A stretch of 64,000 nucleotides of DNA from Pelagibius sp050043265. GTDB taxonomy: Bacteria; Pseudomonadota; Alphaproteobacteria; Kiloniellales; Kiloniellaceae. The DNA lies in contig JBHJIR010000018.1 in NCBI GenBank assembly GCA_050043265.1, positions 13,559 to 77,558 on the forward strand, written 5' to 3'. The notes beneath the pieces are model-generated. The model had not been told where the DNA came from, did no database searches, and worked only from the letters and a program-made list of their open reading frames with translations. Positions 32,195 through 42,240 of the stretch are shown here, one piece after another (positions within the stretch are counted from its first letter, which is position 1; each line of letters begins with the position of its first letter). A program made the position numbers and the translations under genes.

Positions 32195-34864
32195 TTACGC
32201 GTTCTTGCGCCCCAGCGCCGCCTGCGCGGCCGCCAGGCGGGCGATCGGCACGCGATAGGGCGAGCAGGACACGTAGTCGAGCGGCACGGGCTGACAGAAA
32301 GCGATGGAGGCCGGATCGCCGCCATGTTCGCCGCAGATGCCCAGCTTGATATCGGGACGCGTCGAGCGGCCGCGCTCGGCGCCGATCAGCATCAGTTCGC
32401 CGACGCCGTCGGGGTCGAGCGAGATGAAGGGATCCTGGTCGATCAGCCCGCGCTGCTCGTAGGCGCCGAGGAAGTTGCCGGCGTCGTCGCGCGACAGGCC
32501 GAAGGTGGTCTGCGTCAGGTCGTTGGTGCCGAAGGAGAAGAACTCGGCCCCCTCGGCGATCTCGGCCGCACGCAGGCAGGCCCGCGGCAGCTCGAGCATG
32601 GTGCCGACCAGGTAGTTGATCTCGATGCCCTCTTCCTTGCGCACCGCCGTGGCCACCTTGTCGACCAGTTCGCGCATGACCTCGAACTCCTTCTTCACCG
32701 AGATCAGCGGGATCATCACCTCGGGCACCACGGTATCGCCGGTTTCCTTCTCCACGGCAGCCACGGCCTGGAAGATGGCCCGGGCCTGCATTTCGTAGAT
32801 TTCCGGATAGGTGATGCCCAGGCGGCAGCCGCGGTGGCCGAGCATGGGATTGGTCTCGACCAGCTTAAGCGAGCGCGCGCGCACATGCTCGACCGACACG
32901 CCGGAGGCCTTGGCGACCTCTTCCACCGCGGCGTCCTCGTGCGGCAGGAATTCGTGCAGCGGCGGATCGAGCAGCCGGATGGTGACCGGACGGCCGGCCA
33001 TCTCCTTGAACAGCGCGATGAAATCCTCGCGCTGGTAAGGCAGCAGCTTGTCGAGCGCGCGGCGGCGCTGCTCGCTGGAGTCCGCCAGGATCATCTCCCG
33101 CATGGCGATGATGCGGTCTGAGTCGAAGAACATATGCTCGGTCCGGCACAGGCCGATGCCCTCGCAGCCGAACTTCACCGCCACCTTGGCCTCGGTCGGC
33201 GTATCGCAGTTCACGCGCACGCCCATGGTGCGGAACTTGTCGGCCCACTCCATGATCTTGGCAAAGTCGCCGGAGAGTTCCGGATGTACCGTCGCCACGG
33301 CGCCCTGCATGACCTCGCCGGTGGAACCGTCGAGGGTGATCATGTCGCCGGCGCGCAGTTCCAGATCGCGCACCCGCATGACGCCGCTCTTGTGGTCGAT
33401 GCGCAGTTCACCGGCACCGGCGACGCAGGCGCGGCCCATCCCGCGCGCCACCACCGCCGCGTGGCTGGTCATGCCGCCGCGCGTCGTCAGGATTCCGGCG
33501 GCGGCGTGCATGCCGTGGATATCTTCCGGCGAGGTCTCGGTGCGGCAGAGGATGACGCGCTCGCCGTCGGCGGCCTGGGCTTCCGCCGCGTCGGCGGTGA
33601 ATACGATCTTGCCCGAAGCGGCGCCCGGCGAGGCCGGCAGGCCGCGCGCGATCACCTTGCGCTCGGCCTTGGGGTCGAGCGTCGGGTGCAGCAACTGGTC
33701 GAGCGAGTTGGGGTCGAGGCGCTGGATCGCCTCGGCCTCGCTGATCAGGCCCTCACGCACCATGTCGACGGCGATCTTCAGGGCCGCCGGGGCGGTGCGC
33801 TTGCCGGTACGCGTCTGCAGCATGTAGAGCGTGCCGCGCTGCACCGTGAACTCGACGTCCTGCATGTCCTTGTAGTGATTCTCGAGGGTGTGACGCACCT
33901 CGTCGAGCTGTGCGAAGACCTCCTGCATGACCTCTTCCATCGCCGGCAGCTTGGAATGGTTCATCTCCTTGCCGCGCAGGGTCAGGTTCTGCGGCGTGCG
34001 GATGCCGGCCACCTCGTCCTCGCCCTGGGCGTTCACCAGGAACTCGCCGTAGAAGGCGTTGTCGCCGGTCGAGGGATCGCGGGTGAAGGCAACGCCGGTG
34101 GCGCAGTCGTCACCCATGTTACCGAACACCATGGCCTGCAGGTTCACCGCGGTGCCCCACTCGGCAGGAATACCGTTCAGGCGGCGGTAGGTAATGGCGC
34201 GCTGGTTCATCCACGATCCGAAGACGGCGCCGATGGCGGCCCAGACCTGGTCCTTGGGATCCTGCGGGAAGGGCGTGCCGGTCTCCGCCAGCACCTTGGC
34301 CTTGAAGTCCTCGATGATCTTGGCCCAGTCGTCGGCCGTCATCTCGGTATCCAGCGTGTAGCCGCGGTCTTCCTTGGCCAGTTCGAGGATTTCCTCGAAG
34401 TGGTGATGGTCAACCTCCAGCACCACGTCACCGAACATCTGGATGAAGCGGCGGTAGCTGTCGTAGGCGAAGCGGCGGTCGCCGGCGGCTTTGGCCAGGC
34501 CCTCGACGGTATCGTCGTTGAGGCCCAGGTTGAGGACCGTGTCCATCATACCGGGCATCGAAGCACGGGCGCCGGAACGCACGGAAATCAGCAGCGGGTT
34601 CACGGTGTCGCCGAACTAGGCGCCGACCGTCTCCTCGCTCTTGGCCAGCGCGGCGGCGACCTGCTCGGTCAGGTCGTCGGGATACTTGCGGTCGTTGGCA
34701 TAAAAATAGGTGCAGACTTCAGTCGTAATGGTGAAGCCGGGCGGGACCGGCAGTCCCAGCGAAGACATCTCCGCCAGGTTGGCGCCCTTGCCGCCCAGCA
34801 GTTCCTTCATGTCGGCCCGGCCGTCGGCGGTGCCGCCACCGAAGCTGTACACCCATTTGCTCAT
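32195..34864 (-). pseudogene. ppdK: pyruvate, phosphate dikinase gene interrupted by one in-frame TAG
   Basis: The frame encodes a complete PPDK of 889 codons except for TAG at 34616-34618 (codon 83). Residues before it (KWVYSFGGG at the start, LLGGKGANLAEMSSLGLPV) and after it (FGDTVNPLLISVRSGARASM) are adjacent in normal PPDKs. The downstream part keeps the phospho-histidine motif GGMTSHAAVVARGMG and the PEP-site FGTNDLTQTTFGLSRDD and CGEHGGDP. Homologues usually have Lys at the position (AAG to TAG needs one change). A downstream fragment would begin inside the nucleotide-binding domain and is unlikely to work. True nonsense mutation, sequence error or suppression cannot be separated here. 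Confidence 0.9.
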
Positions 34865-34944
34865 CGTCTGCTTTCCGTTCCCTGCAGTTGTTTTATCGAG
34901 ACGCGCCTGCTCAATACGGGCCGCTTTAACGCCGCCTCTTCACC

Positions 34945-37035
34945 TTAGCCCTCGATCTTGGAGAAATCCGCGACCTCCGCAAGCGTGGCGCCGATGGCGC
35001 TCAAAAGCTGCAGACGGTTTTCCCGCAAGACGGCATCCTCGGCATTCACCGTCACCTCGTCGAAGAAGGCATCGACCGGCTGGCGCAGGCGGGCCATGGC
35101 CGCCATGGCGGCGGTGAAGTCCTCGGAGCTTAACGCGTTTTGCGCGCCTTTGGATGCATCACCCAGATGTGAAAAAAGTGTCTTTTCTTCCGGCTGCTTA
35201 AGGGCCGCGCTTTGCACCGCGCCTTCATAAGCACGCTTATCTTTCTTTTCTTCGATCCGCACGATATTGGCGGCCCGGCGGAATGCCACCAGCAGGTTGG
35301 CGCCGTCGTCGCTGGCCAGGAAGGAGCCCAGTGCCTCGACCCGCGCCAGCAGACGCACCAGGTCGTCCTCGCCGCCGCGCGCCATCACCGCGGTGATGAG
35401 GTCGTGGCGCACCCCCTGGTCGCGCAGTACCACCTTCAGGCGCTCGCCGAAGAAGTCGAGCAGATCGCCCGCCACCGCAGCCGCCGTGACTCCGGTATAT
35501 TCCGCCTGGGCTGCTGCGAAGACTTTCGTCAGTGGCAGGCGCAGCTTGTTCTCGACGATCAGGCGGATGACGCCCAGTGCCGCGCGGCGCAGCGCGTAGG
35601 GGTCCTTGGAGCCCGTCGGCTTCTCGTCGATCGCCCAGAAGCCGACGAGGGTATCGATCTTGTCGGCCAGGGCGACACAGACGCTGACCGGGGCCGAGGG
35701 ACAAGCGTCGTTGGGACCCAGCGGCTGATAGTGCTGCGCGACCGCATCGGCCACCGCCGGCGTTTCGCCGTCGTTCAGCGCGTAGTAGCGGCCCATGATG
35801 CCCTGCAGCTCGGGAAACTCGCCGACCATGCCGGTGGTGAGGTCGGCCTTGGCCAGGCGCGCGGCGGAGCGCGCCTCGTCGCGGTCGGCGCCGGGCACGT
35901 ATTAGCTGATCTCGGCGGCGAGACTTTCCAGGCGCGAGACCTTCTCCGCCACGGTGCCGAGCTTGGCGTGGAAGACGATGTCGTTCAGCGCCGGCACCCG
36001 AGAGGACAACGGATGCTGGCGGTCCTGGTCCCAGAAGAAACGCGCATCGGCCAGGCGCGCGCGCAGCACGCGCTCGTTGCCGGCGACGATGGTCTTGGCG
36101 CGGTCGCTGCCTTCCGGCGCCTCCATGTTGGCGACCACCAGGAAGCGGTCGGCCAGGCTGCCGTCGGCGTTCTCCGTGGAGAAGTATTTCTGATGGCTGC
36201 GCATGGAGGTCGACAGCACTTCGCCCGGCAGGTCCATGAAGCCGGCCTCGATGCGGCCCATCAGCACCTGCGGCCATTCGACGAGGCCGGTCACCTCGTC
36301 CAGCAGGCCGGCATCGGCCTTCACCGTGACGCCGGCACCCTGGGCCAAGGCCGCGGCCTGCTGTTCGATGACCTTGCGGCGCTCGGCCGGGTCGAGCACG
36401 ACCTTGGCGTTGCTGAGCTTCACCCGGTAGTCGTCGAAGGCGATGACGTCGAAGGCGTCCGGTGCCAGGAAGCGGTGGCCGCGAGTCGCGGTGCCGAAAG
36501 GCACCTGGCGTCCCGCCCCCATCTGCAGCCCGCCGGTCAGGGCGACGCCATCGAACACCGCGACGATGCCATGCAGCGGGCGTACCCAGCGCTGCGCATC
36601 GCTGGCCCAGCGCATCGACTTCGGCCAGGGCAGGTCGGTGAAACTTTTGGCCAGAATTTCAGGAAGCACCTCGGCGCTCGGCCGGCCCGCAATATTGCGG
36701 ACGATGAAGTAGAACGGTCCCTTGTCGGTCTCGCGCAGCTCGGCGTCTTTTTCGAGCGACTTGATGCCGTTGGCCTTCATGAAGCCCTGGACCGCCTGCG
36801 CCGGCGCGCCGTATTTCGGGCCCTTCTTTTCCTCGACCAGGTCGGGCTGCTGCACCGGCAGACCGTCGACCACCAGCGCGAGACGGCGCGGCGTTGCGTA
36901 GGCCGCGGCGGAATCGAAGGACAGGTTCGCCGCCTTCAGCGCGTCGGTGACGAGGCGCTTCAGGTCCTCGGCGGCACGCGCCTGCATGCGCGCGGGGATT
37001 TCCTCGGAGAAGATCTCGACGAGCAGTTCGGCCAT
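34945..37035 (-). pseudogene. glyS: glycyl-tRNA synthetase beta subunit gene interrupted by one in-frame TAA
   Basis: A glyS-length frame (697 codons) is broken only by TAA at 35902-35904 (codon 378). The sequence before (LESLAAEIS) and after (YVPGADRDEARSAARLAKAD) is collinear with GlyS, and downstream GMVGEFPELQGIMGRYYA and AIDEKPTGSKDPYALRR are intact. ATG 37035 overlaps the glyQ stop (TGATG). A GTG three bases after the TAA could in principle reinitiate to give a split protein of 377 plus 317 residues, but has no ribosome site. GlyS is essential in organisms with the alpha2-beta2 enzyme, so real loss would be lethal unless another GlyRS exists. Confidence 0.9.
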
Positions 37036-37964
37036 CAGCCCGCATCCCCGACTTGCCCGGCTTGCCCGACCTGCGTCGCCACCCAGGCCTCGCAGCAGGC
37101 CTTGGCCAGCGCGCGCACGCGGCCGATGTAGGCTTGGCGGTCGGTCACCGAGATGACGCCGCGCGCGGCGAGCAGGTTGAAGACGTGGCTCGCCTTCATG
37201 CACTGGTCATAGGCCGGCAGCGGCATGGGGCGGCCCTTGTCCTCGCCGAACTTCAGGATGGCCTGGCATTCGGCCTCGGCGTCCTTGAAGTGCTGAAACA
37301 GGATATCGGTCGTCGCGATCTCGAAGTTGAAGGCGGAGAACTGCTGCTCGGCGGCCAGGTAGACATCGCCGTAGGTCTTGCCGCCCTGGTCCTTGGGCAC
37401 GCCGTCCCAATCCAGGTCGTAGACGTTCTCGACGCCCTGCACATACATGATCAGGCGCTCCAGCCCGTAGGTCAGCTCGGTGGAGACCGGGGCGCAGTCG
37501 ATGCCGCCGACTTGCTGGAAGTAGGTGAACTGGCTGACTTCCATGCCGTCGCACCAGACCTCCCAGCCCAGGCCCCAGGCGCCCAGGGTCGGGCTCTCCC
37601 AGTCGTCCTCGACAAAGCGGATGTCGTGCGCCAGCGGGTCGATGCCGATGGCCCTGAGCGAGTCCAGGTAGAGCTCCTGGCTGTTCGGCGGCGAAGGCTT
37701 CAGGATGACCTGGAACTGGTAATAGTGCTGCAGCCGGTTGGGGTTCTCGCCGTAGCGCCCGTCGGTCGGCCGGCGCGAAGGCTGCACATAGGCCGCCTTC
37801 CAGCTGCCCGGCCCCAGGGCGCGCAGGGTGGTCGCCGGATGGAAGGTGCCGGCCCCGACCTCCAGGTCGTAGGGCTGCAGCACGACACAGCCCTGACGCG
37901 CCCAGAAGTCCTGCAGGCGGAGGATCAGGCGCTGAAAGCAGGTTTCCGGATTGGCGTGAGACAT
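37035..37964 (-). CDS. glyQ: glycyl-tRNA synthetase alpha subunit
   Basis: A 309-residue class II synthetase alpha subunit. It contains CFQRLILRLQDFWARQGC, QPYDLEVGAGTFHPAT, and RRPTDGRYGENPNRLQHYYQ (motif 2), and it binds ATP and glycine. It is intact, unlike the following glyS, and the two overlap by one base. The C-terminus is extended by a 9-bp x3 in-frame repeat (37047-37073) coding VGQ-AGQ-VGD. No glycine riboswitch was seen upstream; the 248 bases before the start (37965-38212) are GC-rich without a clear element. Confidence 0.95.
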   Translation of the reverse strand: MSHANPETCFQRLILRLQDFWARQGCVVLQPYDLEVGAGTFHPATTLRALGPGSWKAAYVQPSRRPTDGRYGENPNRLQHYYQFQVILKPSPPNSQELYLDSLRAIGIDPLAHDIRFVEDDWESPTLGAWGLGWEVWCDGMEVSQFTYFQQVGGIDCAPVSTELTYGLERLIMYVQGVENVYDLDWDGVPKDQGGKTYGDVYLAAEQQFSAFNFEIATTDILFQHFKDAEAECQAILKFGEDKGRPMPLPAYDQCMKASHVFNLLAARGVISVTDRQAYIGRVRALAKACCEAWVATQVGQAGQVGDAG

Positions 37965-38212
37965 CGGGGTTCAAGCGGTTTGAGGGCGCCGCGGAATGCT
38001 GCACCGCGGGACGCGGGCCGCACCTTAGCGGGGCCCCCACCCCGAATCAAGTAAAGGCATGGCCTGCCGGCCAAGGCGCGCCGTCCCCCGGAGCCCCCGG
38101 GGCCAGCCCTCAAGAAATTCAGCAGAAAGCCTGGGAAAACCGGCGCATTCCGGGAGGACGCGGACCGGATGACATCGCTACCAGTCCCGCGGCGGAAAGC
38201 GGTGCCCCACCG

Positions 38213-39169
38213 CTAGGCGGTCGCCTGCCGCGGCTTGTTCCGGGGGGCTGGCTGGTGAATGACCAGCAGGCCGGCTGCCGCGATCAGAACCATACCCAGG
38301 ACGGTTGTCACATCCGGGACCTCGGAAAAGATCACGTAGCTCCAGAAGGCGGCGAAGATCAGGTAGGCGTAGTCGAAGGTGGCGATGACCGGCGGCGGGG
38401 CCGACTGATAGGCCTTCGCCAGCCCCACTCCGATCGCCACGATGAGCAGCGCCAGCAGCCCGATGATGGCCCATTCCCTCGGCCCCATGAGAACCCAGTA
38501 GCCGAGCAGGAAGGGATAAACCGCTTCCTGGGATGGGGTGGGGTTCCACAGCAGAATCAGGCCCGTCGCTGCCATGCCGACGGCCAGCAGGCAGAAGTTC
38601 AGGGAAAGGGCCAGGACCAGCGGCTCCTCGTCGGCGCATTTCGACCGGGTGATGACCGCCGCCAGCGCATAGAACAGGGCGGCGACAATCGGGATCAGCA
38701 TGGCAAAGGAAAACGCATCGGTATCCGGGCGCAGAATGACCAGAACGCCGACGAACCCCATCACGATGGCTATCCATTGCTGGGGGCGCACCGGCTCGCC
38801 GAGCAGGACCGCCGAGAAGAGCGCGATGAAAAGCGGTCCGGTGTAGAGCGCCGCCGCAATGCCCGAAAGGCTCAACACCGGCACCCCCGCATAGATCGCA
38901 ATGTACATGAGCGCCAGCAGCAAGCTGCGCAGATAGGTCCACCCCATGGATTTGGGCCGTACCTGAACAGCCCGGCGGCTGGCCACCAGCAGCGCCACGA
39001 TGACCGGGATCGCAATCAGGGAGCGGACGACGTAAATCTGCCACAGGGGAAAGTCCGCGCTGACGTATTTGACGATGGCGTCGGCAAACGACATGGCGAA
39101 CACCGTCGCCACGATGACGCTGCCCCCCAGGGCATACTTCCCGGGCCGATCGCTGGCAGGCTGATCCAT
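38213..39169 (-). CDS. EamA/DMT-family transporter
   Basis: A 318-residue protein with ten hydrophobic segments in two EamA repeats (GPLFIALFSAVLLGEPVRPQQW at the end of the first). Exporters of this type move amino acids, siderophores or other small metabolites. It is the last of three minus-strand genes: a diiron enzyme, a methyltransferase and this transporter, with 76-81 base gaps. The upstream gap (39170-39245) is an almost pure G/C run of CCCG-type repeats. An export role for the product of the cassette is inferred from order only. Confidence 0.82.
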   Translation of the reverse strand: MDQPASDRPGKYALGGSVIVATVFAMSFADAIVKYVSADFPLWQIYVVRSLIAIPVIVALLVASRRAVQVRPKSMGWTYLRSLLLALMYIAIYAGVPVLSLSGIAAALYTGPLFIALFSAVLLGEPVRPQQWIAIVMGFVGVLVILRPDTDAFSFAMLIPIVAALFYALAAVITRSKCADEEPLVLALSLNFCLLAVGMAATGLILLWNPTPSQEAVYPFLLGYWVLMGPREWAIIGLLALLIVAIGVGLAKAYQSAPPPVIATFDYAYLIFAAFWSYVIFSEVPDVTTVLGMVLIAAAGLLVIHQPAPRNKPRQATA

Positions 39170-39245
39170 TTTTTAGAACCTTCTCTGTACGGCCTCTGTG
39201 CCGCCCGCCCGGGGCCGCCCGGGCCCGCCCGCCCGGGGCGGGCCC

Positions 39246-39923
39246 CTAAGAGCTTCTCTCGACAATGAAGAAACAGGCTTCGTGGGTGTGGGTACCGCTG
39301 CGATAGCTGCCATGGTCGGGTTCTTCCCAGCGGCGCGTTTCCGAGCGGATCACCGTGACGAAATCCGGCAGGATGGCGTGAACCTCCTCCTCCGCCATGA
39401 AGGTGAAGAGGGTGTCTCTGTAGGAGAAGCGGTTCGCGCCGAGCCGTTCGCCCTGACCGAAGGCGACATCGTTGGACGTGAAGCAGTTGAAGGCGATCCG
39501 CCCGCCGGCGACCAGCAGCCGGGCAATCTTGTCCAAGGCCTGCGCCGGCGAGTCGAAATGCGGGATGCTGTTGAAGCACACCGCGCAATCGAACTGCTCC
39601 GGCGCGAAATCGAGTGCGAAGAAATCTCCCGCGATGAGCACCGGCGGCACCTTACCCTCGGTCCGGCAGCGGTTGCGAAAGGACACCAGCGCCGCAGGCG
39701 ACAGGTCCGTCGAAACGACCTGCAGACCGCGGTCCAAAAAGGGCTCGGAATTCCGGCCGTCGCCAGCGGCCACATCGATCACCTTGGCGGCTTTGTAAGG
39801 CAGGATGCTGTCCAGGTGTTCCAGCAGGAAGGCATCGGGCACGCCGTTCCAGGCCCTCGCCCCTTCCTGTTCCTGATAGTACCTGTCCCAGCCGTCATGG
39901 GAGACTTGCGAAACGGAGGCCAT
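39246..39923 (-). CDS. class I SAM-dependent methyltransferase
   Basis: A 225-residue methyltransferase with motif I KVIDVAAGDGRNSEPFL near residue 47, VVSTDLSPAA, and a post-motif FDCAVCFNSIPHF. It begins GWDRYYQEQEGARAW, a form common in natural-product and thiol methyltransferases. ATG 39923 is chosen because AAGGGG lies 7 bases upstream; ATG 39929 is too close to that site. It lies between the diiron enzyme and the exporter genes and may methylate the product of the former. Confidence 0.8.
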   Translation of the reverse strand: MASVSQVSHDGWDRYYQEQEGARAWNGVPDAFLLEHLDSILPYKAAKVIDVAAGDGRNSEPFLDRGLQVVSTDLSPAALVSFRNRCRTEGKVPPVLIAGDFFALDFAPEQFDCAVCFNSIPHFDSPAQALDKIARLLVAGGRIAFNCFTSNDVAFGQGERLGANRFSYRDTLFTFMAEEEVHAILPDFVTVIRSETRRWEEPDHGSYRSGTHTHEACFFIVERSS

Positions 39924-40004
39924 CTGCATTCCCCTTGTTCAGTCTGAGTTTCCGGGCTGTTGTTTTCGGGCTGCTGTTTCGTGCCGAGGATCGGGGCGAA
40001 ACAG

Positions 40005-40856
40005 TCAAGTGATCGGGTGCAGAGCCGGCGGCTGGGTTTCGGCCAAGGGGTACAGCATCACATTGACCGTCGGCTCGACCATCGCCCGCGGGAAACGGGC
40101 CGCCGAGGGGCTCGCCAGCTTGAAGATGTTCTCCCAGAAAGCGCGCCACGAGCGCATGCTGTGCGCGTAGCCGCGGCCGAGCGCCTCGAGGTCCGGCCCG
40201 CCCTTCGAAACGATCTCGCTGTCGATGAGGGCGCGGGTCTGGTCCCGGTGTGCCAGATCGTGCTCGCCGACATGCAGATCCCAGAAGCGCCAGTCGATCC
40301 GATCCCGGTTTTCCCGGATGAACGGGTTCTTGATCAGGCTCTCATAGAGCTGGGCGATGTAGACCTGGCAGACGCACTCGCCCCCCATTCCCCGCAGGCC
40401 GACGGCGAAGGCATTGCTGTTGCGCGGGTCGATCAGATGTTTGCGCGCGTCGTCCAACAACCTGACATTGCTCAACAAGGCGGTCTCGTTGAGGCCGTCG
40501 GCAGCGACCCCTATGCTGGTCAGGAAGTCGTCGTAGAGTCGGGGATGGGCACGCGCCGGGTCACCGCTACCGAGCTCGTCGTACAGGACATCCGCCAGAA
40601 AACTCCTCAGCCCGCCATCGCCCAGGCGCGCGATCAGCAACGCCAGGTCGGGAATGTAGTACACGGTGAAATGGCGATACTGCAGCAGAATGGCGCCGAG
40701 AATGCCAGGTTCGGCATTCTCCAGATAGGAGAAGAGAAGCTTGGCGTCTTTAAGGGTGCTGTCCTGAATCGCGTCGGTCGTCTGCCAGAAACGTCCGGCG
40801 GTCATCGCTTTCCAGTCCAAATCGGAAAACGCAACCTCTTGAGGCAGTTGGGTCAT
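40005..40856 (-). CDS. heme-oxygenase-like diiron enzyme (HDO / iron-containing redox family)
   Basis: A 283-residue, mostly helical protein. Metal-ligand pattern: E94-x9-H104 in DELGSGDPARAHP, a possible third ligand E160 in GMGGEC, and a C-terminal cluster HVGEHDLAH with D200-x2-H203. This follows the ligand order known for HDO enzymes such as SznF and BesC and CADD-like proteins, which perform N-oxygenation, C-C cleavage or desaturation. ATG 40856 has GGGAGAA upstream. It is the first gene of a three-gene set with a methyltransferase and an exporter, and divergent from a GcvA/LysR regulator. The reaction is not predictable from sequence. Confidence 0.75.
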   Translation of the reverse strand: MTQLPQEVAFSDLDWKAMTAGRFWQTTDAIQDSTLKDAKLLFSYLENAEPGILGAILLQYRHFTVYYIPDLALLIARLGDGGLRSFLADVLYDELGSGDPARAHPRLYDDFLTSIGVAADGLNETALLSNVRLLDDARKHLIDPRNSNAFAVGLRGMGGECVCQVYIAQLYESLIKNPFIRENRDRIDWRFWDLHVGEHDLAHRDQTRALIDSEIVSKGGPDLEALGRGYAHSMRSWRAFWENIFKLASPSAARFPRAMVEPTVNVMLYPLAETQPPALHPIT

Positions 40857-41223
40857 AACTGTTCTCCCTGAAAAAGCGATTGCTGGAATGCGAGTCGTTT
40901 TCGAGAAGTACAAAGACGCATTGCCTCACAATTTTATTCGTATAACTACTATTGTGTTTCAATATACGGCACGCAAAATATTGACGAATTACGCAACGAC
41001 AACATAACCATTCGAAATAAGATGTGAGACAGTCTCATTTTTATTTAATTCCGGCAGCAGAGACAAATTACTAATTCTCGTGACTGGTGAGAGAAAAATT
41101 CAATCGCCAACAAGCGGCCACCGGTAACGCCCCCGCGCACAACACAGCCGACGCGATATCGCTACAACCATAGCGATACTTATGCTCTTATGCCCTCTTC
41201 ACGAAGGACACAGCGAATACGCG
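40857..41223. promoter_or_regulatory. AT-rich divergent regulatory region of the HDO cassette and LysR gene
   Basis: A 367-base region much richer in A+T than its surroundings. It contains an inverted repeat CACAAT-N18-ATTGTG (40927-40932 and 40951-40956) about 70-100 bases before the HDO start, a plausible site for the divergent LysR-type regulator. No single promoter stands out with certainty. Confidence 0.45.
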
Positions 41224-42147
41224 ATGAAACGCCGCCTGCCGCCGCTGAACGCGATCATTGCCTTTGAAGCCGCCGCCCGACTGAAGAGCTTCAAGGCCGC
41301 CGCCGCCTACCTGCTGGTCACGCCCTCGGCGATCAGCCATCAGGTCAGAACGCTGGAGGACTGGCTGGGCACGAAGCTGTTCGAGCGTGGAGGCCGGACG
41401 GCCCATCTGCCCAGCGCGGGAGAACGCTACGTCGCGGCGCTTCCGCAACTGCTGGATTGCCTGGAGGTCGTGACCAGGAACGAGCAGGAGCGCGCGCAGA
41501 GCCAATTCGTCTTGCGGCTGCAGACAACGGATTCCTTTGCGAATCGCTGGCTGGTCGCGCGATTGCCCGGGTTCCAGCGGCAATTCCCCAACATCACGCC
41601 GCAAGTCATGACCTTCCATTTCCTGGAAGATTTCCGGCACTCCGAGGTCGACCTCGCCATCCTTTTCGGTGCCGGAAACTGGCGCAACAGCGATGCCCGG
41701 CTGCTGCTCGCCGAAACGATCTTTCCGGTCTGCAATCCCTCTTTGCTGAAGGACATCACGCACAAGGGCAGGCACAGCCTCTCTACCCTGCCGCTGATCT
41801 GCGACGACAACCTTGGGACAAGCTGGAACGACTGGTTCGCAGTGGCTGGAGAAGAAGTCGCGGAGACATCGATCGACGAATGTCGGCTGGGGCCGCGCTT
41901 CAATCATTCGCACCTGGCGCTGAAAGCAGCGGAACTGGGAGACGGCGTGGCTCTCGCCAGCAAGCCGCTGGTCATCGATGCCTTGAACGACGGCAAACTG
42001 ATCGCGCCGTTTAGAGCGGAAGTGACGACCGGCTACGGCTACTACCTGGTGCTGCCCGACGGCGACGACGTCCCGGACCGATGCCAGCCCTTCGTCGCGT
42101 GGCTCCTCGCCCAAACCAATCCGGCCCTGGAAACTTCCGAGGCCTGA
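41224..42147 (+). CDS. LysR-family (GcvA-like) transcriptional regulator
   Basis: A 307-residue LTTR. The start RRLPPLNAIIAFEAAARLKSF and the winged helix TPSAISHQVRTLEDWLG are those of the GcvA/AmpR subgroup; the effector domain follows from about residue 90. LTTRs usually control a divergent neighbour with a pathway metabolite as co-inducer. ATG 41224 is chosen by homology; an AAGGA is 15 bases upstream, and ATG 41182 is possible. It is divergent from the HDO-methyltransferase-exporter genes, its probable targets. Confidence 0.88.
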   Translation: MKRRLPPLNAIIAFEAAARLKSFKAAAAYLLVTPSAISHQVRTLEDWLGTKLFERGGRTAHLPSAGERYVAALPQLLDCLEVVTRNEQERAQSQFVLRLQTTDSFANRWLVARLPGFQRQFPNITPQVMTFHFLEDFRHSEVDLAILFGAGNWRNSDARLLLAETIFPVCNPSLLKDITHKGRHSLSTLPLICDDNLGTSWNDWFAVAGEEVAETSIDECRLGPRFNHSHLALKAAELGDGVALASKPLVIDALNDGKLIAPFRAEVTTGYGYYLVLPDGDDVPDRCQPFVAWLLAQTNPALETSEA

Positions 42148-42240
42148 CCTGGAGACTTGTGTGTCCTGAAACGAGGCCGTCCTGCGACATCGACCGGGGC
42201 ACCGCGGACGACCCAGCCGGAAACCGGTAGCTTCCGGAGC

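Noticed and set aside
34604..34630. Frameshift in ppdK
   Set aside because: Both parts are in the same frame with continuous homology; the break is a single TAG.
35212..37131. A 639-codon open frame antisense to glyS
   Set aside because: Shadow of glyS codon usage; no ribosome site or recognisable domain.
37965..38212. Glycine riboswitch or T-box before glyQ
   Set aside because: No paired aptamer-like helices or specifier arrangement recognised; only GC-rich sequence.
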